This document shows positions 34,556-43,015 of a DNA stretch of 64,000 nucleotides, one piece after another (position 1 is the stretch's first letter; every line of letters begins with the position of its first letter). Source of the DNA: Zoroaster sp. YZ-2022 (lineage: Eukaryota; Echinodermata; Asteroidea; Forcipulatida; Zoroasteridae); contig CM055831.1 of the NCBI GenBank assembly GCA_029582265.1, positions 22,706,682 through 22,770,681 on the forward strand. Reading direction: 5' to 3'. The notes below the pieces were generated by a model that searched no databases, was not told where the DNA came from, and saw only the letters and a program-made list of their open reading frames with translations. The translations under genes were made by a program, and so were the position numbers.

Positions 34556-34830
34556 CATCAAAAAATCGATGAGGCCAAAACCATCAACCAAAACCATGAT
34601 GCTAAAACCATCAACCAAAACCATGATGCTAAAACCATCAACCAAAACCATGATGCTAAAACCATGATGCTAAAACCATGATGCCAAAACCATCACCCAA
34701 AACCATCGAGGCCAAAACCATCACCCAAAACCATCGAGGCCAAAACCATCACCCAAAACCATCATCCAAAACCATCACCCAAAACCATCATCCAAAACCA
34801 TCATCCAAAAACATCATCCAAAAATCGATG
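34556..34830. repeat. Tandem AAAACCATC array inside the left TIR
   Basis: Repeats of AAAACCATCAACC, AAAACCATGATGCT and AAAACCATCACCC in tandem. The inverted array is at 50325-50600, with a different order and number of units, so the arrays evolve by slippage while the flanking TIR stays matched. Confidence 0.88.
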
Positions 34831-34865
34831 ATGCTAAAATCGTATCTTTAAAAAATGTGACTTTA

Positions 34866-34909
34866 AAAAGTGAGATAATAAATTATTATTATATTGTTTA
34901 ATAATAAAG
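34866..34909 (+). promoter_or_regulatory. Polinton promoter cassette, copy 1
   Basis: The segment running AAAAAGTGAGATAATAAATT to TTTAATAATAAAG ends directly at the ATG at 34910. It is present unchanged before 35845 and, on the minus strand, before the polymerase start at 50230. The TATTATATTGTTTAATAATAAA core also resembles the sequence before 38576 (minus). Confidence 0.7.
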
Positions 34910-35776
34910 ATGCCTACTCCTCACTATTTATCGAAATGGACATTGGATGAATTGAAAATATTTGCCCATCAGAAACAAATTCGAATAATTTTAAACGGCA
35001 CGAGTTATAAACGTTCTTATTACAAAGCTGTAAAAAAGTATCTAGACGAAAATCATAGACAAAAACCATTGTATGAATCAAATTTATGGGAACTACGAGG
35101 ACGCGTAATGATAGAAAATATTCCAATGTCGTCACACGGCTCTGGAGCGAACGAAAGGTTGATTAAAAAAGACTACATTAACGCTATTAATAGGTTTTTA
35201 GGTAGAGAAACCAAGTTGAAATTTAAACCACCAACCAATGGTGTCGGTTATTTACGTCAACATTTAATGATTGTTCCGTTGAATCACAGCAAAGAAGAAG
35301 ATTTACATATTTTTTGGAGAGCTGTAACTCCAACCATTATCGCCGAGTTAAAAAATGACTTGAACGATTTTAAATTGTTAAAGTTTATGATTTATATACG
35401 AATTTCATTACGTAAAGAAAACTTTGTAGGCACAGACGATTTTGTCACACCTCATTTTCATAATAGTGGACAAGTTTTTTTATTGAATTTAAACAATATC
35501 GATAATATATTAGATACGATACTTTCACAAATTCAAGAGACTTTAGAAAGATATACTCAAGAAGGTAGTGGATGGGTAGTAGATAGAATCGTTTCAATGA
35601 ACGTTAGAATTAGCAAGTTTCAGCCTCTGAATGATGAGCGATGGGCTAGACACGTTCAACATTTACAAACGGCGATCAATTATATGGAACAAATGCACCC
35701 CGGAATCACCTCTATAGATTATCATAAATATATAAAAAGAGCGCTATCAAGAACCCGCTGGATGTACTATATTTAA
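34910..35776 (+). CDS. Stand-alone copy of the polymerase B N-terminal domain
   Basis: 288 residues. Residues 1 to about 240 correspond to the first ~238 residues of the polymerase at the other end of the element; the first 44 are identical. Identity then alternates between unchanged blocks (such as LIKKDYINAINRFLGRETKL) and short blocks full of amino-acid changes. The last ~45 residues are unrelated to the polymerase. It has no exonuclease or polymerase motif. The frame is fully open with only in-frame indels relative to the polymerase, so it looks maintained. It starts behind promoter cassette copy 1 within the TIR. Function unknown; a separate terminal (priming) protein or a regulator are possibilities. 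Confidence 0.85.
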   Translation: MPTPHYLSKWTLDELKIFAHQKQIRIILNGTSYKRSYYKAVKKYLDENHRQKPLYESNLWELRGRVMIENIPMSSHGSGANERLIKKDYINAINRFLGRETKLKFKPPTNGVGYLRQHLMIVPLNHSKEEDLHIFWRAVTPTIIAELKNDLNDFKLLKFMIYIRISLRKENFVGTDDFVTPHFHNSGQVFLLNLNNIDNILDTILSQIQETLERYTQEGSGWVVDRIVSMNVRISKFQPLNDERWARHVQHLQTAINYMEQMHPGITSIDYHKYIKRALSRTRWMYYI

Positions 35777-35800
35777 AAAGTGACATAGAAGGAAGCTTTA

Positions 35801-35844
35801 AAAAGTGAGATAATAAATTATTATTATATTGTTTAATAATAAAG
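35801..35844 (+). promoter_or_regulatory. Polinton promoter cassette, copy 2
   Basis: Identical to the cassette at 34866-34909 but outside the TIR, ending at the ATG at 35845. It starts right after the stop of the preceding gene. Confidence 0.7.
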
Positions 35845-36129
35845 ATGACAATTTTTTGTGAATGGCTTTTAGTTGGTAAAACAGACAAGTGTTGTATTCC
35901 AACTAGTAAGAATACGATATATTGTGATTTACACAAATGGAGGGTCAATAGTGGAAAAAGTATTTCTATTATGTGTAAAATATGTAAAAAAGGGACAAAA
36001 GCAAAGGCGGGTTTGTGTACGAAATGCGCAAAGATTACGAGAATAAATCCTTATTATCATTTTAAAGCTGTAGAAGGAAAAGCTAGACGTTGTTACAATA
36101 GAGTGATGAAAGAATTGTTGGAAAGATAA
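35845..36129 (+). CDS. Small zinc-ribbon-like protein of the Polinton
   Basis: 94 residues, basic. Cysteine pairs form CKICKKG and LCTKC thirteen residues apart, the spacing of a zinc ribbon. A second group, CCIP then YCDLH, lies upstream. Such small zinc-binding proteins often bind DNA or RNA. It shares its promoter cassette with the polymerase-domain gene. No specific family recognised. Confidence 0.7.
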   Translation: MTIFCEWLLVGKTDKCCIPTSKNTIYCDLHKWRVNSGKSISIMCKICKKGTKAKAGLCTKCAKITRINPYYHFKAVEGKARRCYNRVMKELLER

Positions 36130-36243
36130 ATTACATCGCTGGGGCGTACGGAGGAGGTCTATCGAACGTTTTAACACGCTCCGCTACTCGCGAAGCGTGT
36201 TTTTGTTGACACGAAGCGTAATAGTTTTTATTTATCGTCAAAG

Positions 36244-36861
36244 CTACTTTAAACTCAAAAGTTTTTCTATAAGAATTTTTTTTTCTGCATTTACGTGCGA
36301 AGCGACATCAGAGTTTACTTGCGTTTTAACCTCCGGTTCACTCTTCGCGACTCGGATTTTTTCTTTCATTTTATAATATTTTTCTCGCTCTTCAGTCACG
36401 AGCACAAATTCTTCTTGACTGATGTAACCGTCTTCTAAAGCTTTACTAACGTGGTTTTCAATCGTGTTGAGTTTACTCAACGCTAAAATTCGTATTTCAT
36501 CGTGTTTTTTAGCTTTTTTATACAATTTATTTTTAGCGTAAATAAGAGCTAAAGCTGCGACGCCCAACCCCAAAGCTAAACCTTCTAAAGCTAATCCAAC
36601 GGGTGATGATACAACCGTGGTGATACTGGCTATTCCGATGGATCCCGCTCCAATACAGCCCAATTCTGCGAGAGTTTCTGCGTTGTTACAAGCGTTTATG
36701 ATTTTATTATATTTTTTATATACACCCTCACGTTCGTTTATTTCGATTCGTAATTCTTTTTGAATATCATCGATTTTTTGCAATCGAAATGTTTTAGCGT
36801 CATTCGTCAAAGGTGGTAAATTTGGATAAAGTACGTTCGTTGATTCTATAGGCACGCTCAT
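36244..36861 (-). CDS. Polinton membrane-associated protein, 205 aa
   Basis: A charged N-terminal coiled-coil-like stretch (about 25-60) is followed by a long Gly/Ala-rich hydrophobic region (about 62-112), which could be two membrane helices. Then come a basic stretch KNKLYKKAKKHDEI and a helical tail with SKALEDGYISQEEF. Proteins with this plan occur widely as uncharacterised products in cnidarian and other invertebrate genomes (from memory). Last gene of a minus-strand run. Role unknown; a virion membrane or entry component is a guess. Confidence 0.7.
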   Translation of the reverse strand: MSVPIESTNVLYPNLPPLTNDAKTFRLQKIDDIQKELRIEINEREGVYKKYNKIINACNNAETLAELGCIGAGSIGIASITTVVSSPVGLALEGLALGLGVAALALIYAKNKLYKKAKKHDEIRILALSKLNTIENHVSKALEDGYISQEEFVLVTEEREKYYKMKEKIRVAKSEPEVKTQVNSDVASHVNAEKKILIEKLLSLK

Positions 36862-36891
36862 ATGTTTTATTAATAGAAAAGATTTAAAAAA

Positions 36892-37386
36892 TTAATTTTG
36901 CGACCAAATTTTAATTTTAACATCGTAACAGATTCCTGTTTCGGTTGAACCAAAAAAAGTCGTCTCTACAAAAACTTCTTTTTTATTTTTTGTTTTGAAG
37001 AAAATTTTACTTTCTAAAAGCTTTACTCCTTCACCGGGGTTGAAATGTAAAATACGATCGCCTATTTCATCCACAAAAAAATCTTTTTCATTCACCGGTC
37101 GTAGCGTACGTTTTAAAATATTATGATAAACTCTTTCACCATGTACAATTTTATAATAAACTATAGCGTTTGTTATCGCTTTAAAGACGGCAAACTTTGG
37201 AAAAAAGATGTTTCTTTCGTTAGACCACTGTATGAGAAATGTGTCGTCTAATTTATACAATAATTTAATTTGTAAAATTTGGTCACTACCGATATGACCA
37301 GTTTTTTCATAGTTTTTAACGATACCGATACTTGTTTTATCGCTCTTTACGCTAGAGTTACGACTGGGTCCGTAAATACTAGCCAT
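36892..37386 (-). CDS. Polinton protein starting MASIYGPSR, paralogue 1
   Basis: 164 residues; shares the first nine residues (MASIYGPSR) and the overall plan with the next gene upstream on the same strand, including (V/F)VE..FFGS near the end. Mostly predicted beta strands, no membrane segment and no motif I recognise. An AT-rich TATAAAT element sits at the ATG. The pair arose by tandem duplication inside the element. Confidence 0.7.
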   Translation of the reverse strand: MASIYGPSRNSSVKSDKTSIGIVKNYEKTGHIGSDQILQIKLLYKLDDTFLIQWSNERNIFFPKFAVFKAITNAIVYYKIVHGERVYHNILKRTLRPVNEKDFFVDEIGDRILHFNPGEGVKLLESKIFFKTKNKKEVFVETTFFGSTETGICYDVKIKIWSQN

Positions 37387-37404
37387 ATTTATATTATAAA
37401 TTAT

Positions 37405-37896
37405 TTAATTAGACGGTAAACTTGCAATTTTTATATTGAAACAGATTTTTGAATTTAGCGAACCGAAAAAACTCGCTTCTACAAAAACTTTTCTAACGTT
37501 TCGTATTTTAAAACACATTTCGTATTTTAAATGTTGAATTTCATCTTCTAGAAAATGAAACTTTTCATCTCGTTGCGGAGAAGGAATATAATAAATGTTG
37601 GGAGCGTAATCACGTGTCGTTGAATGTGTGACGAAACTATCGGTTTTAATAAACTGCGTGAAAATGCTACAGTACGTGGGCGCGGTCGTAAACAAGAAAA
37701 AGGGTTGTTTAAACGTATCGTGCCATCCGAGTATAACGTCGACTTTTTCGATTAAAACTAATCGCTGTAAAATTTCATCTCTGTTTAGATATCCGTGATG
37801 TTCGTAAATTTCACCTTTCGCTTCATCGCTAGCGATCGTTCTAATATTCGTTGTACGCTTCACGTCAGCGCGACTCGGTCCGTAAATACTCGCCAT
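37405..37896 (-). CDS. Polinton protein starting MASIYGPSR, paralogue 2
   Basis: 163 residues. The same N-terminal nonapeptide as its neighbour 18 bp downstream, and a similar C-terminal VFVEASFFGSL block, but the middle is well diverged. The gene order beside the probable penton suggests a structural role in a particle (inference). Function unknown. Confidence 0.7.
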   Translation of the reverse strand: MASIYGPSRADVKRTTNIRTIASDEAKGEIYEHHGYLNRDEILQRLVLIEKVDVILGWHDTFKQPFFLFTTAPTYCSIFTQFIKTDSFVTHSTTRDYAPNIYYIPSPQRDEKFHFLEDEIQHLKYEMCFKIRNVRKVFVEASFFGSLNSKICFNIKIASLPSN

Positions 37897-37898
37897 AT

Positions 37899-38576
37899 TT
37901 ATATAATTTCAACATTTAAAATAATGGGGAAACCGTGATTATGTATATCTCTACTTTTGCTATCTCTAACTCGAAAACTCAACTCGTTAAAAGTTCCGAG
38001 TTGTAATTTTTTTGCTAATGGATTTGTATATTGCATGAATATGCTTTCACCAAACGACGCGTCTCGCAAAGGCAGCGAGTTTAAAATTGTGCAGGCTTTT
38101 CCGTTGAAATAATTATCGGTCGTAGAAATTTGATCGCAATGAATGTAAAAAAATTTAAAAAGTTGTACGTCAATTTTGTTTTTATATTCTCCCGCGGTTA
38201 GAGATTCGCTATGCAACCCCAATAAATTAGCTAACCCAGATGTAAATTTAACGCTCTTGTTCGCTTGAGCTAATATTAACGTGTATTCACCATTGGATTT
38301 ATCGATTCTATACGTTATCCAAGGCTCATTTTTTGCTATAATCTCGATAATTTCGATAATGTTGTAAAGGCCCGCTTCGATAAATTTTACTTCACCTTCC
38401 GATTCACCAACCGTACGAACTAGTATTCTTTCTTTTTTACGTATGTTGTAATATCCCACCCAAATGTTTACGCTGTGTAATATAATCGAGAGATTGCCTT
38501 GCCGATTATCGATAACGTTTTCTAAAGAAATTGATCCACCTTCTTTACCAATTTCGATTTCGAACGTATGATACAT
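37899..38576 (-). CDS. Probable minor capsid (penton) protein of the Polinton
   Basis: I choose the ATG at 38576 (225 residues). The upstream sequence TATATAATGTTTAATAATAAA resembles the element's promoter cassette, and the longer frame to 38726 would overlap the divergent gene. The protein is beta-rich. Its C-terminus (LGTFNELSFRVRD, then HGFPIILNVEI) has the pattern of single-jelly-roll penton proteins of Polintons and adintoviruses. Assignment rests on this pattern and on position, so moderate confidence. The stop is 2 bp before the MASIYGPSR paralogue. Confidence 0.6.
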   Translation of the reverse strand: MYHTFEIEIGKEGGSISLENVIDNRQGNLSIILHSVNIWVGYYNIRKKERILVRTVGESEGEVKFIEAGLYNIIEIIEIIAKNEPWITYRIDKSNGEYTLILAQANKSVKFTSGLANLLGLHSESLTAGEYKNKIDVQLFKFFYIHCDQISTTDNYFNGKACTILNSLPLRDASFGESIFMQYTNPLAKKLQLGTFNELSFRVRDSKSRDIHNHGFPIILNVEII

Positions 38577-38601
38577 TTTATTATTAAACATTATATAATA
38601 A

Positions 38602-39927
38602 ATGACGTTACCGCGAAGCACGTTTCCATTAGCATTCGAGAGTAATTTTACGTATTCGTACGAGCAATCTGGAAATTTTAAAGCGCCTCTCGATTTTAAC
38701 GATGATGATTTAACGAGTATAAACATTTACGTAAACAAGAACGAGTTTTTTAACGTTCGTTTTAATAATGTTTTCAACGACTACAAGCTGCCTCGCGTTA
38801 AAAGTGATAGTGTTGTCGACGATTGGTATTCCAACCCGCTAAAATTTTATCAAAATCAAATAAATTTTGTGACGTACTGCGCCACGACAAGGTGTGGCGT
38901 GAGTTATCAACATTTAAACCATTTAAACCCGATGATTCGTAGTTTTTTTAGATTTCACGTCTATTATCAAATTAGACGATTGCTCAAAGAAATGAGCTGC
39001 CCCGCATCTTTCCAAAATTTCTATAATGCGTTTGCCAATAATATAGACGTGAGCGCGTACAAAAAAATATGTAAAGAATTTCACCTTTCTCAAAACAACA
39101 ATTGGAAACAACGAGTAGATTTAAATTCAAACGGATTAGGAACTGCTTATTATTATGATAATGGTATCAAAGCGGTACCCAATAACAACTATAACAACAG
39201 TAGTTTGAACGTTATTTCTACCGAGGTGACCGATTATGATTATTACAAAACCGCGACTAAAATGAGTTTTGGAGATCATCCTTCTACCTATACGATCGCA
39301 TTCATTTCACAATCTTCAACACAGCTCGCTTGGTCAAAATTTATAATCGGCGAGTCTAAAGGTTTTACGGATGTTGGTACGCAACGAATAAACGACTCGT
39401 TAAGAACGTACGTTTACGCGATTTTAGGGGCTCAAGCGCAAGCAAAAAGCTCATTTTTAGCGGGTGGTACGGGTTTAGACGCGCAACGCGAATTTATAAA
39501 TATAGTAGAAGCAGAGATTGACTCTCCGGTCGATTTACAATCTTCTATTCAACGATATCAAGATGTTTTACAATACGCTCGCAGTAGTTTAAACTTTTGT
39601 CTAGGAGAAAATTTATACATGATGCCTAGCGATATGAATTTACGAATAGGTAATTATGCGGGATACAACAATAATATATTAATCGCGACGAGCGGTTTAT
39701 CTTTAGGTTCAAATTTAGATACAAATTCAACGCCCGTTGTTTTTCCTATTTTACCTTTGCTTAACGATAGCGAATCAATTACTGAAGAAGATTCAATTAA
39801 AAAAGAAGACGCAATCAATTTAGAAGATGCGATAAGCGATGCTAGTCATCAAGAAGAAAAAAATTCTTTAATACTTGGTTTTGCGATTTTAGCTGGTGTA
39901 ACCGTTATGATTTATGAATTGTTTTAA
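38602..39927 (+). CDS. Large Polinton protein with C-terminal membrane anchor
   Basis: 441 residues. The N-terminal half is rich in aromatic residues (FRFHVYYQIRRLL, then ICKEFHL); the middle is Asn/Ser/Tyr-rich. An acidic linker with several Glu/Asp pairs lies at about 393-417. A single hydrophobic C-terminal segment (about 423-441, ILGFAILAGVTVMIYELF) would anchor it in a membrane. The only plus-strand gene in this block, divergent from the penton gene. I do not recognise the function; a surface or attachment protein is possible but unsupported by motif. Confidence 0.7.
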   Translation: MTLPRSTFPLAFESNFTYSYEQSGNFKAPLDFNDDDLTSINIYVNKNEFFNVRFNNVFNDYKLPRVKSDSVVDDWYSNPLKFYQNQINFVTYCATTRCGVSYQHLNHLNPMIRSFFRFHVYYQIRRLLKEMSCPASFQNFYNAFANNIDVSAYKKICKEFHLSQNNNWKQRVDLNSNGLGTAYYYDNGIKAVPNNNYNNSSLNVISTEVTDYDYYKTATKMSFGDHPSTYTIAFISQSSTQLAWSKFIIGESKGFTDVGTQRINDSLRTYVYAILGAQAQAKSSFLAGGTGLDAQREFINIVEAEIDSPVDLQSSIQRYQDVLQYARSSLNFCLGENLYMMPSDMNLRIGNYAGYNNNILIATSGLSLGSNLDTNSTPVVFPILPLLNDSESITEEDSIKKEDAINLEDAISDASHQEEKNSLILGFAILAGVTVMIYELF

Positions 39928-41186
39928 CGCGTCAGCGTTTTCTGAGTGGCAGCTAAAACTAATACTCCGACTCCAGTTAGCGTTATTAATAAATGTTCCG
40001 CGGTCCACGCGACAATGTTGGAAGCCGTTTTTAATAACCAACTTACTATACTACCGATAATGGCCGGTAAAGCGGCTAAAGCTTTCGCTCCCAGTTTAGA
40101 TAATATATTGGCTATATTTTTTAATGTTTTTTGTATCCACTCTTTTACACCACCACTCGGTGGTTGTGGAGTTGGTTGTGGAGTTGGTTCTGGTGTAATG
40201 GGTTTTGGAACTATACCGATCGATTTGACTATAAAAGCAATGGTCATACTAAAAGCTGTTAATATACTGATAATCGTTACACCTTGTTCTCTAAATAAAG
40301 TTTTAATTCTTTCACCCAACGTAACGTCTCTTTCCAACATTTTAACAACAGTTTCTTTAATTCTATTAATTTGACTACGGAGAACGTAATCTTGCGCATC
40401 AATTTGCTCTATTAAAACTTGTTTTTCATCGTTTAGTTTCCGCAAGTTTTGTTTATATTTTTCATCAACATTATATCCTCTTTCTTCTGCATCAACAATT
40501 AATTCTTTCGCATCAGAGATGTTTTGGTTGACTATTTTTAATTTAGTTAAAAGATTTAATTGTTCACCCCGATTCGTAGTCATAACGTCTTTGAGCGCCA
40601 ACACTTCTCTCCATTCTATATTTAATTCTGTTTGCGCGTCTTGATCTCTCGAAAGAGTTTCATCCGCCATTGCAATAGCTTCTTCTACTTTTTTAGATTT
40701 TTCTACAAGCGGTAGAGCGGGTAATCTTCTACCAATTTTCTCTTGTATCGGTTTTTCTGTTTCTTTTACAACATTTTGAATACCTTGTTCAATTTCGGTA
40801 TATGGTAAAAAATCGCCTCTAGTTAAACCACTAACCTTGAGTGAATTTAACGAAAGAAATCCTTTTCCTCTTTTTTTACTTAAACGTACTTTTTTTTCAC
40901 CTTTATTAAAATAGAGCATACTTTTTTGGTTTTCTAATCTTTCTTCAAAATCATTATAGTCTTTTATAGATGTATTTATATCTATACTATCATAAAAATC
41001 ATTAACTGCTAACCTAAGCGCCTGATTTTTATGAGATAAAATCGGCGTACTAAAAGAAGTTTCTTGTTCCATCGGAATATCACCCAAGTTGTTATCACGC
41101 ATTTCATCATCCAAATATTCGTCTTCTTCTTCGGGTTGATTAAACATTGGGTCTAATTCTATATATGGGTTTCCTCCTTCTTCCAT
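39924..41186 (-). CDS. Polinton coiled-coil and membrane protein, 420 aa
   Basis: An acidic N-terminus is followed by a long charged, helical middle (about 150-300). Then come a hydrophobic segment FREQGVTIISILTAFSMTIA (about 305-325), a Pro-rich linker (PEPTPQPTPQPPSGG) and a hydrophobic, helical tail. The REQGVTI-SILTA motif is widespread in Polinton-encoded proteins of invertebrates (memory). It overlaps the preceding convergent gene by 4 bp. A virion membrane role is inferred. Confidence 0.72.
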   Translation of the reverse strand: MEEGGNPYIELDPMFNQPEEEDEYLDDEMRDNNLGDIPMEQETSFSTPILSHKNQALRLAVNDFYDSIDINTSIKDYNDFEERLENQKSMLYFNKGEKKVRLSKKRGKGFLSLNSLKVSGLTRGDFLPYTEIEQGIQNVVKETEKPIQEKIGRRLPALPLVEKSKKVEEAIAMADETLSRDQDAQTELNIEWREVLALKDVMTTNRGEQLNLLTKLKIVNQNISDAKELIVDAEERGYNVDEKYKQNLRKLNDEKQVLIEQIDAQDYVLRSQINRIKETVVKMLERDVTLGERIKTLFREQGVTIISILTAFSMTIAFIVKSIGIVPKPITPEPTPQPTPQPPSGGVKEWIQKTLKNIANILSKLGAKALAALPAIIGSIVSWLLKTASNIVAWTAEHLLITLTGVGVLVLAATQKTLTR

Positions 41187-41199
41187 TTTATAACACCTT

Positions 41200-41631
41200 T
41201 TATTTTAACAATCTATAACTCGCGTAACCAACTACACTCATACCAATAATGATAAATACAATCTCTCCAGTTTTTTGATCTTCGCTAGGAACGTAAAAAT
41301 CTTCTAATCGCGGTTCTTGTCGTAAATCGAGAGGTAAATTTACTCGTGTATTGGTAACTCGCGAATATTCTTGCATCGCTTCGTTAATGTTATTAAACGT
41401 TCTTATCGCGCCCGATTCTTTTTGTATTTTCTCATTTAAATAATCTATATATTTTAAACGTTTTTTACTAAATTCGTCTCTAGCTTTCGAAAGATGTTCC
41501 AACGCTAAATCGTGTCGTTTACGTTCTTGCTCCGCGTCATTACCACGTAAATTACTAAATAAAAAATTTGATCCGGTAAACGCTAACGCATTAATTACCG
41601 CACCTCCAACCATCATCGCTACAGACACCAT
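41200..41631 (-). CDS. Conserved Polinton protein with terminal hydrophobic segments, 143 aa
   Basis: An N-terminal hydrophobic part (MVGGAVINALAFTGSNFLFS) is followed by a charged helical part (ERKRHDLALEHLSKARDEF) and a C-terminal membrane helix (about 121-140). This is a family I associate with Polintons across animals, of unknown role. It probably forms a transcription unit with the 420-residue gene 13 bp downstream. Confidence 0.72.
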   Translation of the reverse strand: MVSVAMMVGGAVINALAFTGSNFLFSNLRGNDAEQERKRHDLALEHLSKARDEFSKKRLKYIDYLNEKIQKESGAIRTFNNINEAMQEYSRVTNTRVNLPLDLRQEPRLEDFYVPSEDQKTGEIVFIIIGMSVVGYASYRLLK

Positions 41632-41711
41632 TTATAATCGATAAACATAATTGTTAAATATAGTTTTACGCAGATTATATATAAAAATTATTATATTTAA
41701 CAACGTTAAAT

Positions 41712-42704
41712 ATGACGAGTAATACGTACGGAGATACGCTAGATCCAAACAGAAGACTAAGAGAACCTCGAGGCGTAAAAGGAATGCGCCAAAAAGTCGT
41801 CATTACAAACAATCCGAGTACCATAAACGAAAATCAATTGTTGACGGTTCGTTTTCCAAATTTAGGAATGAACGACGTCATCGTTCCGAATACAACGCGA
41901 TTAGCTTTCAACATTGAACTCGTTAGCGTCAACGATGAAAATAGAACGTTGGTGCAAAACATCGGTAGAGCTATCGTAAAACACATAATCATTAAAATGG
42001 AAGGAAATGAAATATTTAGTTTAGACGATGCGGATGTATTCAATTGTTACAAAGACGAATGGTTGACCAAAGATCAGCGCGAAAATTTAGTGTATCAAGG
42101 AATCGAAAGTGAAAACATAACTAAAATGAGAATAGACGCTAGCGATAAAGTTCCCGCGGGCAACGGTGGAGCGGATAAAGCTATCGCAGACGCGTATAAA
42201 AATAGGTATTACATTCCGCTGGATTTTGAATTGTTAACCGATCATCAACCTTACTATCAGTCGGGTATAGGAGATCGATTGACATACGAACTCGTGTTTA
42301 ATAAATTTGAAAATGTGATCAAAAGCACCGACGACAATACAAAATATGTCATAAGTGGAATTTCTTTAGAATTTGAGGTTGTTCATATGCCAGAACTCGC
42401 TAGAACAATTAGAAATCAATACAGCGATAGAACGAGTATATTGTTTGATCGCGTACTGAGACAGAGCGTAACTACGTACAACAAAAAAGATACAATGTGG
42501 AATATAAATTTAAATACCCCAGCAAAAAGTATGAAAGGAATATTGTTTCTATTCAAAGAACCCGACGTGAAAGAAAGCAACAAGTTTTATAATCCAAAAA
42601 TAACAAAAGTTAGTATTACTATCGAAGGCGTTCCCAATCAACTCTACGCGCACGGAATGAAAAAGATATCAACAATGGGAAGAGATTTCAAAATATTTCG
42701 GTGA
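41712..42704 (+). pseudogene. Major capsid protein, 5' part (gene broken near 3' end)
   Basis: 330 codons of the Polinton major capsid, a double-jelly-roll protein that would form the icosahedral shell. Recognisable features are FPNLGMNDVIVPNTT near the N-terminus, the KDEWLTKDQREN region and ITIEGVPNQLYA near the break. The reading frame is lost at an A-run at 42660-42664 and stops at 42702. Capsid-like sequence continues in other frames to 42991. Upstream, TATATAAAAATTATT at about 41680-41695 may be its TATA region. The break removes roughly the last hundred residues, including the end of the second jelly roll. Confidence 0.8.
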
Positions 42705-42991
42705 TTCGAGAAACAACACGCTATACGAGTTGTACAAGCTCTAGATTTATCAAACGTTAAACTATCGAATTATTTACTTAATCAGATATGTGGTTTATTT
42801 TAGATTTAAGAACGAGTACCGATAATGTATTACACGGAAGCGGAAGACGAGTACAAAACTTATCCGAAGGAATTACCATTCAAATTGAAAAAGAAGCCGA
42901 GAGTGCGGGTGAACTAAACATGTATACTTTTATTATCATGGACGCGCAACTAAATATTAGAAACTCGCGTTTCGAATCGGTCGATTATTAA
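42705..42991 (+). pseudogene. Major capsid protein, displaced 3' part
   Basis: Capsid-like coding is spread over three reading frames. A short stretch after 42661 is in the +1 frame. A stretch beginning about 42720 (VVQALDLSNVKLSNYLL) is back in the original frame but ends near 42775. The C-terminal part from 42788 (LRTSTDNVLHGSGRR, then MDAQLNI) is in the third frame and stops at 42991. So at least three frame changes lie within about 130 bp. Either a true decay hotspot or an assembly error. Confidence 0.75.
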
Positions 42992-43015
42992 AAAACGTTT
43001 AATATTAAAAAGAAA

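Larger units (their letters stand above)
34285..35041 (+). repeat. Left terminal inverted repeat of the Polinton
   Basis: About 757 bp are the inverted counterpart of 50099-50871. The repeat includes two direct copies of ACTCTCTGTATACCTATAGG 104 bp apart (about 34345 and 34449), a tandem AAAACCATC-rich block, the promoter cassette and the first 44 codons of the polymerase frame. Patchy identity continues to about 35629. Confidence 0.92.

Noticed and set aside
37899..38726. Longer start (38726) for the penton-like gene
   Set aside because: It would overlap the divergent gene by 125 bp; the cassette-like sequence TTTAATAATAAA directly before 38576 favours the shorter start.
39946..40374. 142-codon plus-strand frame inside the Polinton
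   Set aside because: Lies entirely antisense to the 420-residue gene, whose domain pattern is convincing.
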